A stretch of DNA of 64,000 nt from Pseudoalteromonas luteoviolacea NCIMB 1942 (lineage in GTDB: Bacteria; Pseudomonadota; Gammaproteobacteria; Enterobacterales; Alteromonadaceae), in NCBI RefSeq assembly GCF_001625595.1, contig NZ_AUXT01000154.1, forward strand, positions 1-64,000, written 5' to 3'. How positions within the stretch are numbered: the first letter of the stretch is position 1; every line of letters starts with the position of its first letter. This document shows positions 1-7,859 of this stretch, in pieces. Below the pieces are notes generated by a model. The model worked only from the letters and a program-made list of their open reading frames with translations, was not told the origin of the DNA and did no database searches. Both the position numbers and the translations under genes were made by a program.

Positions 1-381
1 ATGGTAATCAATGTGTACGTGTACCTTCTTCACGAAGGTATATTGATAAACGGTTTGCGGTAAGGGTTTTAACGCGGGTTTATCTATTAAGGTCATGGTT
101 TTACAGCTTAAGGCTTGCTTGACGGTAAGCCAATCAGGTAAAGCATACTGCTTAGGCTGGACTTTGGTTGCGAAGAATGCACGAGTGAGCTTACTGTCAT
201 CCCACGTATCATCTAATGGCCAACTGGTAATGCCGAGCTGTGCAGCTCGATTAGCATAAGTTGAAACAGACGATGGGGAAATAGATAAGCTTTTAGCTAT
301 TTGACGATGCGTTAAATCTGCGCCGTATTTTAGCCGTAATATTTCTTTTAATTTTCTCATTGATATAGGTGCCGTTGGCAT
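1..381 (-). pseudogene. istA: IstA-type transposase with the catalytic core deleted (partial)
   Basis: The frame is open from an ATG at 381 to the window edge, 127 codons. Residues 1-55 are a typical IS21 IstA start with a helix-turn-helix (LTHRQIAKSLSISPSSVS). Around residues 98-101 the sequence jumps to the DKPALKPLP motif and then KKVHVHIDYH, which in intact IstA lie after the DDE integrase core near the C-terminal third. About two hundred residues, including the catalytic acidic triad, are therefore absent although the frame is kept. It cannot be an active transposase but could still bind DNA. The assignment rests on recalled family motifs; the exact deletion endpoints need an intact relative. 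Confidence 0.7.
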
Positions 382-462
382 AGTTACCCCCATCGCGGTT
401 AAAACGATAAGAATAACGGTTAAACACACCTACAATGTGAGAGAAAGGGTGACTTTTACGTC

Positions 463-534
463 AATAACATCAAGTCGATCACTCAACAACATTTTTAGCC
501 AAAAGTGATCGGCATCAATGTTATTCGGTGATCG
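463..534. repeat. Terminal repeats of the IS21-like element
   Basis: Positions 463-482 (AATAACATCAAGTCGATCAC) form an imperfect inverted repeat with the reverse complement of 505-525. A further direct copy of GTGATCG lies at 528-534. The spacing of about 23 bases between the direct copies fits the short multiple transposase-binding repeats of IS21-family ends. Confidence 0.5.
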
Positions 535-540
535 CGATGC

Positions 541-953
541 ATGAAAATATGCAGCTGGCTAACCGGATAATTTGAAGCTAGCTGTTTAACGGTTTCAAAC
601 GCTACTTGGTTTCCTTGAGCAACAGGGCACTGGCCTTTTATAATATATCTTTTTCCATCCTCAGCTCCTTATTTTCTTTGCGAAGACGGAGCAGCTCGTC
701 ACGCTCATCGGCACTTAATGCAACACCCGATTGCTCTGCTTCCAATTTGGCCTTCCAGTTGTAAAGCAGCTTGTCTGTTATCCCTAATGACGCCGCCGCT
801 TTAGGCACGCTATAGCCTTGCTCGGTAACCAATGCGACAGCTTCTTGCTTAAACTCGTTGGTATAAGTTCTGTTTTTTCGTTTTGTCATGTAACACCTCA
901 ATATCAGGATATTATTCCTTTATTGAAGTGTCTGGTCTGATTAAAGCAGATCA
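541..953 (-). mobile_element. IS3-family fragment (orfA end with terminal inverted repeat)
   Basis: The right border at 953 is defined by an IS3-like inverted-repeat end, read on the minus strand as TGATCTGCTTTAATCAGACC. Behind it come orfA and a short remnant of orfB (about 545-601, minus strand, with AFETVKQLASNYPVSQL resembling the start of IS3 OrfB). The rest of orfB and the other end are missing, apparently removed by the neighbouring IS21-like element. Confidence 0.6.
638..889 (-). CDS. IS3-family OrfA (InsE-like) helix-turn-helix protein
   Basis: This is the first open reading frame of an IS3 element, which encodes the DNA-binding part of the transposase. It has the pattern NEFKQEAVALV then YSVPKAAASLGI, a helix-turn-helix of the Tnp_1 family, followed by a leucine-zipper-like coil (ELLRLRKENKELRMEKDIL). 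I start it at the ATG at 889, which has GAGG six bases upstream, instead of the TTG at 901. In relatives the frame continues from MEKDIL into KKASA; here a TAA follows DILL-less KDIL, then AAG GCC AGT, so the end is probably a lysine codon turned into a stop. With orfB truncated, the product is not part of a working transposase. Confidence 0.65.
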   Translation of the reverse strand: MTKRKNRTYTNEFKQEAVALVTEQGYSVPKAAASLGITDKLLYNWKAKLEAEQSGVALSADERDELLRLRKENKELRMEKDIL

Positions 954-1154
954 CATGCTGCTGCTGATAGTTTTGGAGATAGGGGAGAATTCAATGTTCA
1001 TGAATTTAAGCTCGCCGGAAAGTTAAATAGTTTATACGCCGATTGGTGGGAAGCCATTGCATTTGGGCTACCGAGAGCTAAAAAACGGTTATGCAAGGAG
1101 AGCTTTAAAGTGCCAGTGCAAGAGAGGGCAAGGCACGTCGCCTCTCTAAAATAG
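954..1154 (+). pseudogene. 3' end of an unidentified gene truncated by the IS3 end
   Basis: Directly after the IS3 terminal repeat a plus-strand frame is open from 954 to a TAG at 1152-1154. It encodes about 66 residues beginning HAAADSFGDRGEFNVHEF and ending in a basic stretch (KKRLCKESFKV then ERARHVASLK). The composition looks like real protein and the frame begins exactly at the IS border, so this is read as the C-terminus of a gene whose front was removed. I do not recognise the family. An opposite-strand frame at 998-1198 is treated as its shadow. Confidence 0.45.
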
Positions 1155-1270
1155 AGGCTAGAAAGGTGAGAAAAAAGATAGGGGAAACCATTGCGCAATT
1201 GTACATAAATTGACTAATGAACTAAATGGCATATTGTTTTATATGGCTAGACTTATATTAGTTTGGTAAA

Positions 1271-1285
1271 TGGGAATTATTATCA
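1271..1285. promoter_or_regulatory. Candidate Fur box upstream of acnB
   Basis: The 15-mer read on the minus strand is TGATAATAATTCCCA. It matches the 7-1-7 Fur core TGATAATnATTATCA at 12 of the 14 defined positions. It lies about 180 bases before the acnB start. Iron control of aconitase is plausible because the enzyme carries a 4Fe-4S cluster, but a single site read by eye is weak proof. Confidence 0.35.
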
Positions 1286-1466
1286 TATAAATGCTATTTA
1301 TACCGCGCATTAACTTTATAAATTAGCGTAACGTAGTGAATCTAGTGTATTTTGCGGCCCAAATAAAAACTAAAAAGTGCTTTTTAGTTAAATGATTACG
1401 AGCGCTTTAAAATAGGGTAAAATAACCCTGTTTTATCTATGCGTATTACTGCCTGACGAGGTTTAT

Positions 1467-4277
1467 ATGAGTTTGTATAATGAGTACTTGGATGAAATCC
1501 AGACCCGTAAAACGGAACAAGGACTAAATCCAAAACCAATTGATAGCGCAGAGCTATTATCTGAAATTATTGCCCAAATCAAAGATGATGGGCATGAGCA
1601 CCGCGAAGATTCTCTTAAATTCTTCATCTACAACACACTTCCAGGCACAACGAGCGCTGCTGGTGTTAAAGCACAGTTCCTAAAAGAAATTATCCTAGGT
1701 GAAGAGATTGTCGCTGAAATCACAGCTGACTTCGCATTTGAGCTTCTTTCTCACATGAAAGGTGGTCCTTCAATCGCTGTGCTTCTTGATCTTGCTCTTG
1801 GCAATGACGAAGCGGTTGCGAAGCAAGCGGCTGACGTACTTAAAACACAGGTATTCTTATACGATGCTGATACTGCTCGTCTACAAGACGCATTCAAAGC
1901 AGGCAATGCAGTTGCTAAGGATATCCTAGAAAGCTATGCGAAAGCTGAGTTCTTCACTAAGCTTCCTGATGTTGCAGAAAAAATCGAAGTAGTTACTTTC
2001 ATCGCGGGCGAAGGTGATATTTCTACTGACTTACTTTCTCCAGGTCACCAAGCGCACTCACGTGCTGACCGTGAACTTCACGGCCAATGTATGATCACAC
2101 CTGAAGCACAACAAGAAATCGTTGCGCTGAAAGAAAAGCACCCTAACGCGAAAGTGATGCTTATCGCAGAAAAAGGTACTATGGGTGTTGGTTCTTCACG
2201 TATGTCTGGTGTGAACAACGTAGCACTATGGGCTGGTACTCAAGCAAGTCCTTACGTTCCATTTATCAATATCGCCCCGGTTGTTGCAGGTACAAATGGT
2301 ATTGCTCCTATCTTCCTTACTACTGTTGATGTAACTGGTGGAATTGGTCTTGACCTTAAAAACTGGGTTAAGAAAGTAGACGCTGACGGCAATACTGTTA
2401 CTGATCAAAATGGTGACTCAGTATTAGAAGAAGCATACTCAGTAGCAACTGGTACTGTGCTTACTATCGACACTAAAGCTAAAAAACTATTCAATGGCGA
2501 AGAAGAGCTTGCTGATATTTCATCTGCGTTTACTCCTCAAAAAGTAGAGTTCATGAAAGCCGGTGGTTCTTACGCGGTAGTATTCGGTAAGAAACTTCAA
2601 ACGCTAGCTGCACAAACACTAGGTGTTGAAGCACCAACGGTTTATGCACCTTCTAAAGAAATCTCGCATGAAGGACAAGGTCTAACGGCTGTTGAGAAAA
2701 TCTTCAACCGTAATGCCGTAGGTGTTGCTTCAGACACGCCACTACATGCAGGCTCTAACGTTCGCGTTAAAGTTAACATCGTAGGTTCGCAAGATACAAC
2801 AGGTCCTATGACGTCACAGGAACTTGAAGCAATGGCTGCTTCAACGATTTCTCCACTTGTTGATGGCGCATACCAATCTGGTTGTCACACAGCGTCTGTT
2901 TGGGATAAGAAAGCGCAAGCTAACATTCCTAAGCTAATGGCATTCATGAACAAGTTTGGCCTTATCACTGCACGTGACCCGAAGGGCATTTACCATTCAA
3001 TGACTGACGTTATCCACAAAGTACTTAATGATATTACTGTGGACGACCGTGCTATCATCATCGGTGGTGACTCTCATACTCGTATGTCTAAAGGTGTGGC
3101 GTTCGGTGCTGACTCAGGTACTGTAGCACTCGCGCTTGCAACGGGTGAGTCGGCAATGCCTATCCCTGACTCTGTAAAAGTTACCTTCAAAGGTAAAATG
3201 GCAGAGCACATGGACTTCCGTGACGTTGTACACGCAACTCAAGCACAAATGCTGAAGCAATTTGGCGGCGAGAACGTGTTCCAAGGTCGTATCATTGAAG
3301 TACACATTGGTACACTAATGGCTGACCAAGCGTTCACTTTCACTGACTGGACTGCAGAAATGAAAGCGAAAGCGTCAATCTGTATTTCAAACGATGAAAC
3401 GCTTATCAAGTCAATTGAACTTGCTAAGAGCCGTATCCAGATCATGATCAACAAGGGGATGGAAAACGAAGCGAAGACGCTTCAAGGCCTTATCGACCTT
3501 GCTGACGAGCGTATTGCGGGTATCAATTCTGGTGAGCAACCAGCTCTTGCTCCAGATGACAATGCTAAGTACTACGCAGAAGTGATTGTTGACCTTGACG
3601 AAATCGTCGAGCCAATGATTGCAGACCCTGACGTAAACAACGAAGACGTTTCTAAGCGTTATACGCACGATGTAATTCGCCCAGTTTCATACTACAACGA
3701 CAAGCCAGTTGATTTAGGTTTCGTTGGTTCTTGTATGGTTCACAAAGGTGACATGCAGATAATTGCGCAAATGCTTCGTAACCTTGAAAAGCAAAACGGC
3801 TCAATTTCATTCAAAGTGCCATTAGTTGTCGCGCCACCAACATACAACATTGTTGATGAGCTAAAAGCTGAAGGCGATTGGGAAATTCTAGCTAAGTACG
3901 CTGGTTTTGAGTTTGACGATGAAAAACCGAAAACAGCTGCACGTACTAAATATGAAAACATCCTATATCTAGAGCGCCCAGGGTGTAACCTATGTATGGG
4001 TAACCAAGAAAAGGCTGAGCCTGGTGACACTGTAATCGCAACTTCTACGCGTCTATTCCAAGGTCGTGTTGTAGCAGATACATCAGAGAAGAAAGGTGAG
4101 TCTCTGCTTGGCTCAACACCGTTGGTTGTACTTTCAACTGTACTTGGCCGCTTCCCAACTATGGACGAGTATAAAGCTGCGGTTGAAGGCATTGACCTAA
4201 CAGCATTTACTCCACTTGAAGAAGAACTAACGACTAAGTTTGGTTCTGAGCAAGCAGTGCCGGTTAAAGTTGTATAA
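1467..4277 (+). CDS. acnB: Bifunctional aconitate hydratase 2 / 2-methylisocitrate dehydratase
   Basis: AcnB interconverts citrate and isocitrate through cis-aconitate in the TCA cycle and can also act on 2-methylisocitrate in propionate breakdown; it is cytoplasmic. The order is the AcnB one: an N-terminal HEAT-like region, the swivelling domain with GTMGVGSSRMSGVNN, then the catalytic domains with GGDSHTRMSKGVAFGADSG. The three cysteines expected to hold the 4Fe-4S cluster are C756 (GSCMVHKG), C840 and C843 (PGCNLCMGN). At 936 residues it is clearly longer than E. coli AcnB (865), with extra sequence in the swivel region (about 290-360) and middle (about 650-720). The ATG at 1467 follows ACGAGG. 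It is monocistronic with a strong terminator behind it, and a Fur-like site lies upstream. Confidence 0.96.
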   Translation: MSLYNEYLDEIQTRKTEQGLNPKPIDSAELLSEIIAQIKDDGHEHREDSLKFFIYNTLPGTTSAAGVKAQFLKEIILGEEIVAEITADFAFELLSHMKGGPSIAVLLDLALGNDEAVAKQAADVLKTQVFLYDADTARLQDAFKAGNAVAKDILESYAKAEFFTKLPDVAEKIEVVTFIAGEGDISTDLLSPGHQAHSRADRELHGQCMITPEAQQEIVALKEKHPNAKVMLIAEKGTMGVGSSRMSGVNNVALWAGTQASPYVPFINIAPVVAGTNGIAPIFLTTVDVTGGIGLDLKNWVKKVDADGNTVTDQNGDSVLEEAYSVATGTVLTIDTKAKKLFNGEEELADISSAFTPQKVEFMKAGGSYAVVFGKKLQTLAAQTLGVEAPTVYAPSKEISHEGQGLTAVEKIFNRNAVGVASDTPLHAGSNVRVKVNIVGSQDTTGPMTSQELEAMAASTISPLVDGAYQSGCHTASVWDKKAQANIPKLMAFMNKFGLITARDPKGIYHSMTDVIHKVLNDITVDDRAIIIGGDSHTRMSKGVAFGADSGTVALALATGESAMPIPDSVKVTFKGKMAEHMDFRDVVHATQAQMLKQFGGENVFQGRIIEVHIGTLMADQAFTFTDWTAEMKAKASICISNDETLIKSIELAKSRIQIMINKGMENEAKTLQGLIDLADERIAGINSGEQPALAPDDNAKYYAEVIVDLDEIVEPMIADPDVNNEDVSKRYTHDVIRPVSYYNDKPVDLGFVGSCMVHKGDMQIIAQMLRNLEKQNGSISFKVPLVVAPPTYNIVDELKAEGDWEILAKYAGFEFDDEKPKTAARTKYENILYLERPGCNLCMGNQEKAEPGDTVIATSTRLFQGRVVADTSEKKGESLLGSTPLVVLSTVLGRFPTMDEYKAAVEGIDLTAFTPLEEELTTKFGSEQAVPVKVV

Positions 4278-4306
4278 TCTCTAAAGATTAACAAATAAAC
4301 AGCCAG

Positions 4307-4337
4307 AAAAAGCGCGTTTTTATACGCGCTTTTTTAT
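4307..4337 (+). terminator. Rho-independent terminator of acnB
   Basis: AGCGCGT (4311-4317) pairs with ACGCGCT (4324-4330). A-rich sequence precedes the stem and a run of T follows it. Confidence 0.85.
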
Positions 4338-4993
4338 TACTTTTAAAAAATTGATCCTAGTGTCAGGTTTCGTTGTACACTGGTTTTATATGTAACGATT
4401 CATAGCTACCCGTGTGATCTCTATTCACTCTGAAATTAATAAGATGGATTACACTGTTAGCCCAGCCCTGTCTTCATCTCTATCTGTCTTCAAAAGTTAA
4501 TAATTTGGAGCGTTCTACTGCTGTGTAAATAGTGGTATGAGTCTATTTGTTCATTACTCATCCTTTTAATAAATTTCGGTAGATTTTGGGGAGGGTTGCC
4601 TTTCTTAGTATTTTACCCTTTATTTTTAATTAAGGACTTATGATTTTAAGTAGTAAAATATAGAATTACATCTTGTTACAAGTTATAAAATAATTAATTT
4701 ATAAATTTCGATTATTCTTTTTTTTTAAACTAATATAAAGTGAATAATTAATTTTTACCTTTTCTGGGGAATTAAAAGCTATAAAATCAATTGAAAAGGC
4801 TGAATTTAGGGTTAAAGTATTGGTTTGTTTTTTGAAATTAACCTAAAAACAATAATAAGTTTTTATGGATATTATGGTGTTGGGGATTTTTTTACTCGTT
4901 TTTTAATTGACATTGAATGTACCAAAGATCAAGAATAATACGCCATTAGGTGAAAATACATTGTTTCGTGGGTAATAACCAAAGGATATTGAA
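4338..4993. other. AT-rich intergenic region before the diaminopropionate operon
   Basis: About 650 bases with no convincing gene on either strand. The sequence becomes strongly AT-rich after about 4600. It probably carries the promoter of the operon that starts at 4994, but I cannot place it by eye. The drop in G+C from acnB to this region fits horizontally acquired DNA. Confidence 0.5.
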
Positions 4994-5824
4994 ATGAAAA
5001 CCCTATACGTGCTTACCGAAGCGCTGTTCCATACAGCGTATCTTGTAGATAAAATATCGAAAAATAAAGAATTTGATAATATAGTTTTTTTAGTAAGAGA
5101 TAATAATAAACTGGACAAAGAAGCTCTCACCAGCTTGCATAAAAAATATGAGGGAAATTCTGACTTATCAATTGAACATATTAATGAATTTGACAAAGCA
5201 TATGGTGGACTGTCTCTTTCAGAAATAGATATGATAAAGAGGTTTGGCGTACCTAGTACATCGGCTATTGGAATGGATAATTGCATCGTATTAACGAGTT
5301 TTAATAGCGATACCATAAAGCAAATGGTGAGTGCGGATAAAACATTTAAATGCGCGGCAATATTTCTAGACTGTATTTTAGATGATTGGTGGATTGATTG
5401 TTTTGAACAAAGAATTGTAAATGCTCATTCAGCCGTTCTACCTCATGCCCGTGGTATGTTTGCTATTGAGCAGTACCTGATTTGCGCATCTCCTGCTGAT
5501 CTTGAAGAGGCTGCCGGTGCAACTATTCACTATGTAAACAGTGGTATAGATAAGGGAAATATCATAAGAACTAAAAAGCTGGAAAACATATGGGAATTAG
5601 AGTCAGTGTGGTCGATAAAAGCAGATTCCTACATGACTGCATTTAGTCTAATAGAAGAGTATACTAGCCAAAGAGATTGTTTTTCACTTTCTGATTCAAC
5701 CCCACAAACCCATTTTGGTCCATTATTTTTGGAAAAAAACTTCACTAAAGAGAAGCGTATATTAGCTCAGGAAATGTTTTCTGAGATGAGAGAGTCTCTT
5801 GGAGTTTGCAATGGAGCAGCTTAA
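4994..5824 (+). CDS. Formyltransferase-family protein (N10-formyl-THF type), first gene of Dap operon
   Basis: The C-terminal half carries the formyltransferase signature of Fmt, PurN and sugar-amine formylases: N143 and H145 in VNAHSAVLPHARG, and D186 in GATIHYVNSGIDKGNI. These match the Asn/His/Asp triad that moves a formyl group from N10-formyl-tetrahydrofolate to an amine. The N-terminal 120 residues are poorly conserved and lack a clear Rossmann glycine motif. The protein is 276 residues, shorter than Fmt (about 315), and has no tRNA-binding domain that I can see. It overlaps the exporter gene by 14 bases. From its context with diaminopropionate genes I infer a small amine substrate, possibly 2,3-diaminopropionate. 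Codon use is more AT-rich than in the surrounding core genes. Confidence 0.7.
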   Translation: MKTLYVLTEALFHTAYLVDKISKNKEFDNIVFLVRDNNKLDKEALTSLHKKYEGNSDLSIEHINEFDKAYGGLSLSEIDMIKRFGVPSTSAIGMDNCIVLTSFNSDTIKQMVSADKTFKCAAIFLDCILDDWWIDCFEQRIVNAHSAVLPHARGMFAIEQYLICASPADLEEAAGATIHYVNSGIDKGNIIRTKKLENIWELESVWSIKADSYMTAFSLIEEYTSQRDCFSLSDSTPQTHFGPLFLEKNFTKEKRILAQEMFSEMRESLGVCNGAA

Positions 5825-6419
5825 CATTGTCTTATTTTTGACTACGAGTTTAGTAATAAACGCAATTCCCGGACCGGATGTACTGTATGTAATTAGTAAT
5901 TACAAATATAAGGGATGGAAAGCGGCGACTCCTAGTATTATAGGGCTTTTCTTAGGGTATTTGTTTCATGTGTTGATTACATTTATTGGTATATCAGCAG
6001 TTATTGCTAGCAACCCTGTTTTATTCAGTGTAATAAAGTATCTTGGATCTGCTTATTTAATATGGATGGGTATTAGCATTATATTAGAAGTTTTTAGAAG
6101 GGACGGCCATAAGACAGTTCAAGTTGAACAGCCCAATCAAACAAATAAGTATCTAACAAGAGGTTTTATTATTAGTGCATTAAACCCCAAGGTTAGTGTC
6201 TTCTTTTTATCTTTTTTACCACAGTTTATTCCTCAGAATGATAAGAATAGTTTTGTTATCGTGATTCTTGGTCTTATTTTCTGTATAGGAGCTACTTTTT
6301 TCAATTTTTTATACTGTTTATTAAGCAGTGTAAAAACGAAAAGAGTATTCCAGCATAAACTTTTAGATTACCTCCCAGGCGTTATATTAGCTTCGGTAGG
6401 TGTGTATACCGCATTTTAA
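5811..6419 (+). CDS. LysE/RhtB-family amino-acid exporter
   Basis: This inner-membrane protein of about 200 residues has six predicted hydrophobic segments and the family signature near the N-terminus, NAIPGPDVLYVIS. LysE/RhtB proteins export amino acids and their derivatives by proton-driven antiport. I use the ATG at 5811, preceded by GGAG at a good distance, over the TTG at 5799. The gene overlaps the formyltransferase gene by 14 bases and lies 38 bases before the kinase-like gene, so it is translationally linked to the operon. Its likely cargo is the operon's product. A non-proteinogenic amino acid such as diaminopropionate or its formyl derivative would need removal from the cell. Confidence 0.85.
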   Translation: MEQLNIVLFLTTSLVINAIPGPDVLYVISNYKYKGWKAATPSIIGLFLGYLFHVLITFIGISAVIASNPVLFSVIKYLGSAYLIWMGISIILEVFRRDGHKTVQVEQPNQTNKYLTRGFIISALNPKVSVFFLSFLPQFIPQNDKNSFVIVILGLIFCIGATFFNFLYCLLSSVKTKRVFQHKLLDYLPGVILASVGVYTAF

Positions 6420-6457
6420 AAAACCTTATGTCAACCAAGGAACTCGGAGAAAATGAT

Positions 6458-6880
6458 ATGAGTATGGCAGAGATCACACTCGGCTTTAAATCAGTATCTT
6501 CACTTTTACCATCGGAAGAGCACTGTTCAAATCATGCTAGTTACCTAGCAGATAAAATATCTAAACATAAAGTTTGGACACATCCCGTTTTAATTGATGA
6601 ACAAACCAATGTAATTCTTGACGGACATCATAGATTTAGCGCCGCTAGAGCACTGAAACTTACAAAAATACCTTGTCTAATGGTTAACTATGATAGTCCA
6701 TTGATTAGTGTAAAGTGCTGGGATACTGGCGTTGAAATAGACAAATCTCAAGTAATTTCAACGGCGCTTGCAGGAAAATTGCTTAATAAAAAGTCGACTA
6801 AACATGAATTGCTGATAAAAATTCCACTTCAATATGCGCTGCCAATCGAGTTTTTGATGGAGAGTAGTCATGATCTTTAA
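6458..6880 (+). CDS. ParB/Srx-fold SerK/SbnI-like free-serine kinase
   Basis: About 140 residues of ParB/sulfiredoxin fold. Visible motifs are LLPSEEH (Glu20/Glu21) and VILDGHHRFSAARALKL (Asp55), the arrangement of archaeal free-serine kinase SerK and staphylococcal SbnI, where a Glu and the Asp of DGHHR serve phosphorylation of L-serine. The product, O-phospho-L-serine, is the substrate of SbnA-type enzymes, and an SbnA-like gene follows with an 11-base overlap. It is much shorter than SbnI and SerK (about 240-255 residues), so it lacks their extra domain. I choose the ATG at 6458 (GGAG eight bases upstream) over 6428. It could be regulatory instead of catalytic, but the context favours the kinase. 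Confidence 0.68.
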   Translation: MSMAEITLGFKSVSSLLPSEEHCSNHASYLADKISKHKVWTHPVLIDEQTNVILDGHHRFSAARALKLTKIPCLMVNYDSPLISVKCWDTGVEIDKSQVISTALAGKLLNKKSTKHELLIKIPLQYALPIEFLMESSHDL

Positions 6881-7847
6881 GTCTCCCTTAGATTGCGTGT
6901 TTGATGATTTGTTTGTTGAAGAAAATACACTTTTGCCGCATGCCAATTTATTCCTAAAGATGGAAGGTTTTTCAATTGGAGGTTCTATAAAGATAAAACC
7001 TGCTCTTAAGATGATCAGCCGCCTTGAGTTGCAAGGTAAATTGAAACAGGGCAGTAAAGTTATTGAAAGCTCTTCAGGTAACTTAGGTATCGCATTAAGT
7101 ATTATTTGTGCTGCGAAGGGTTATGAATTTATTTGTGTCGTTGACCCGAACATATTACCTAGCTCAGAAAGGCTTATTAGAGCTTACGGGGCTAAGATCA
7201 TAAAAGTTAAAAACAAAGACGAAAATGGCGGCTTTCTAAATAGCCGAATCGCTAAAATAAGAGCTCTTTGCCAGCAAGATGAGTCGTTAGTATGGATAAA
7301 TCAGTATGAGAATATCGATAACATAGAAGCACATTACTTGTACACGGCAAAGTCTATTGCGCGTCAATTTCCAGATTTAGATTATATCTTTGTAGGCGCT
7401 GGTACTACCGGAACCTTGGGTGGAATAAGCCAGTTTTTCAAAAAGAACATGCCTCAAACCAAAATCATTGCTGTAGATTCTGTCGGCTCAATCACTTTTG
7501 GCGGGATCAGTGGCAAGCGGAAAATCCCAGGGTTAGGAGCGAGTAAAGAGCCGCCGATTAGTCGCCTATCTTATTTTGATGGGTTGATAAGAATCGAAGA
7601 GCAAGACACGCTGGATATGTGTCATCAACTTGCAAATCGAGGTTTATTAGTCGGAGGCTCGACAGGAACCGTTTTGTGTGGTGTGAAAGCATATGCAGAT
7701 CAAATACCCGTTGGGGCAAAGGTAGTCGCTATTTCACCAGATCATGGTGAACGTTACTTAAACACAATTTATTCACCCGAGTGGCTTGATGAACATTTCT
7801 CAATCAATAACGCCGACTCAGAGCAACTTTTACAAGAAAATTTCTAA
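6870..7847 (+). CDS. SbnA-like 2,3-diaminopropionate synthase (PLP, cysteine synthase fold)
   Basis: A fold-type II PLP enzyme of 325 residues. The PLP lysine is K41 in GGSIKIKPAL, SSSGNLGIALS (68-77) is the substrate loop, GAGTTGTLGG (176-185) binds the PLP phosphate, and GGSTGTVLCG lies near the C-terminus. SbnA joins O-phospho-L-serine to L-glutamate, giving N-(1-amino-1-carboxy-2-ethyl)-glutamate. That assignment, instead of cysteine synthase or cystathionine beta-synthase, rests on the SbnB partner 12 bases downstream and the SerK-like gene upstream. The gene overlaps the kinase gene by 11 bases. A cysteine-synthase role remains possible without the context. Confidence 0.8.
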   Translation: MIFKSPLDCVFDDLFVEENTLLPHANLFLKMEGFSIGGSIKIKPALKMISRLELQGKLKQGSKVIESSSGNLGIALSIICAAKGYEFICVVDPNILPSSERLIRAYGAKIIKVKNKDENGGFLNSRIAKIRALCQQDESLVWINQYENIDNIEAHYLYTAKSIARQFPDLDYIFVGAGTTGTLGGISQFFKKNMPQTKIIAVDSVGSITFGGISGKRKIPGLGASKEPPISRLSYFDGLIRIEEQDTLDMCHQLANRGLLVGGSTGTVLCGVKAYADQIPVGAKVVAISPDHGERYLNTIYSPEWLDEHFSINNADSEQLLQENF

Positions 7848-7859
7848 AGGAGTATTAGT

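Larger units (their letters stand above)
1..540 (-). mobile_element. IS21-family element, 5' end of a deletion derivative (runs off the window)
   Basis: The stretch holds the start of an istA-like reading frame on the minus strand and, upstream of it, repeats of the heptamer GTGATCG (505-511, 528-534) with an inverted copy (476-482), the kind of multiple terminal repeat found at IS21-family ends. The other end lies outside the window. The border with the IS3 fragment is placed near 540 because the IS3 orfB-like reading stops making sense there; this is an inference. The element seems to have inserted into the older IS3 copy. Confidence 0.6.

Noticed and set aside
998..1198. 66-codon minus-strand frame
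   Set aside because: Antisense to the truncated gene fragment at 954-1154 and without supporting signals.
3740..4294. 184-codon minus-strand frame inside acnB
   Set aside because: Entirely antisense to the conserved AcnB C-terminus.
4903..5316. 137-codon minus-strand frame
   Set aside because: Opposite to the formyltransferase gene, no ribosome site, biased composition; a shadow frame.
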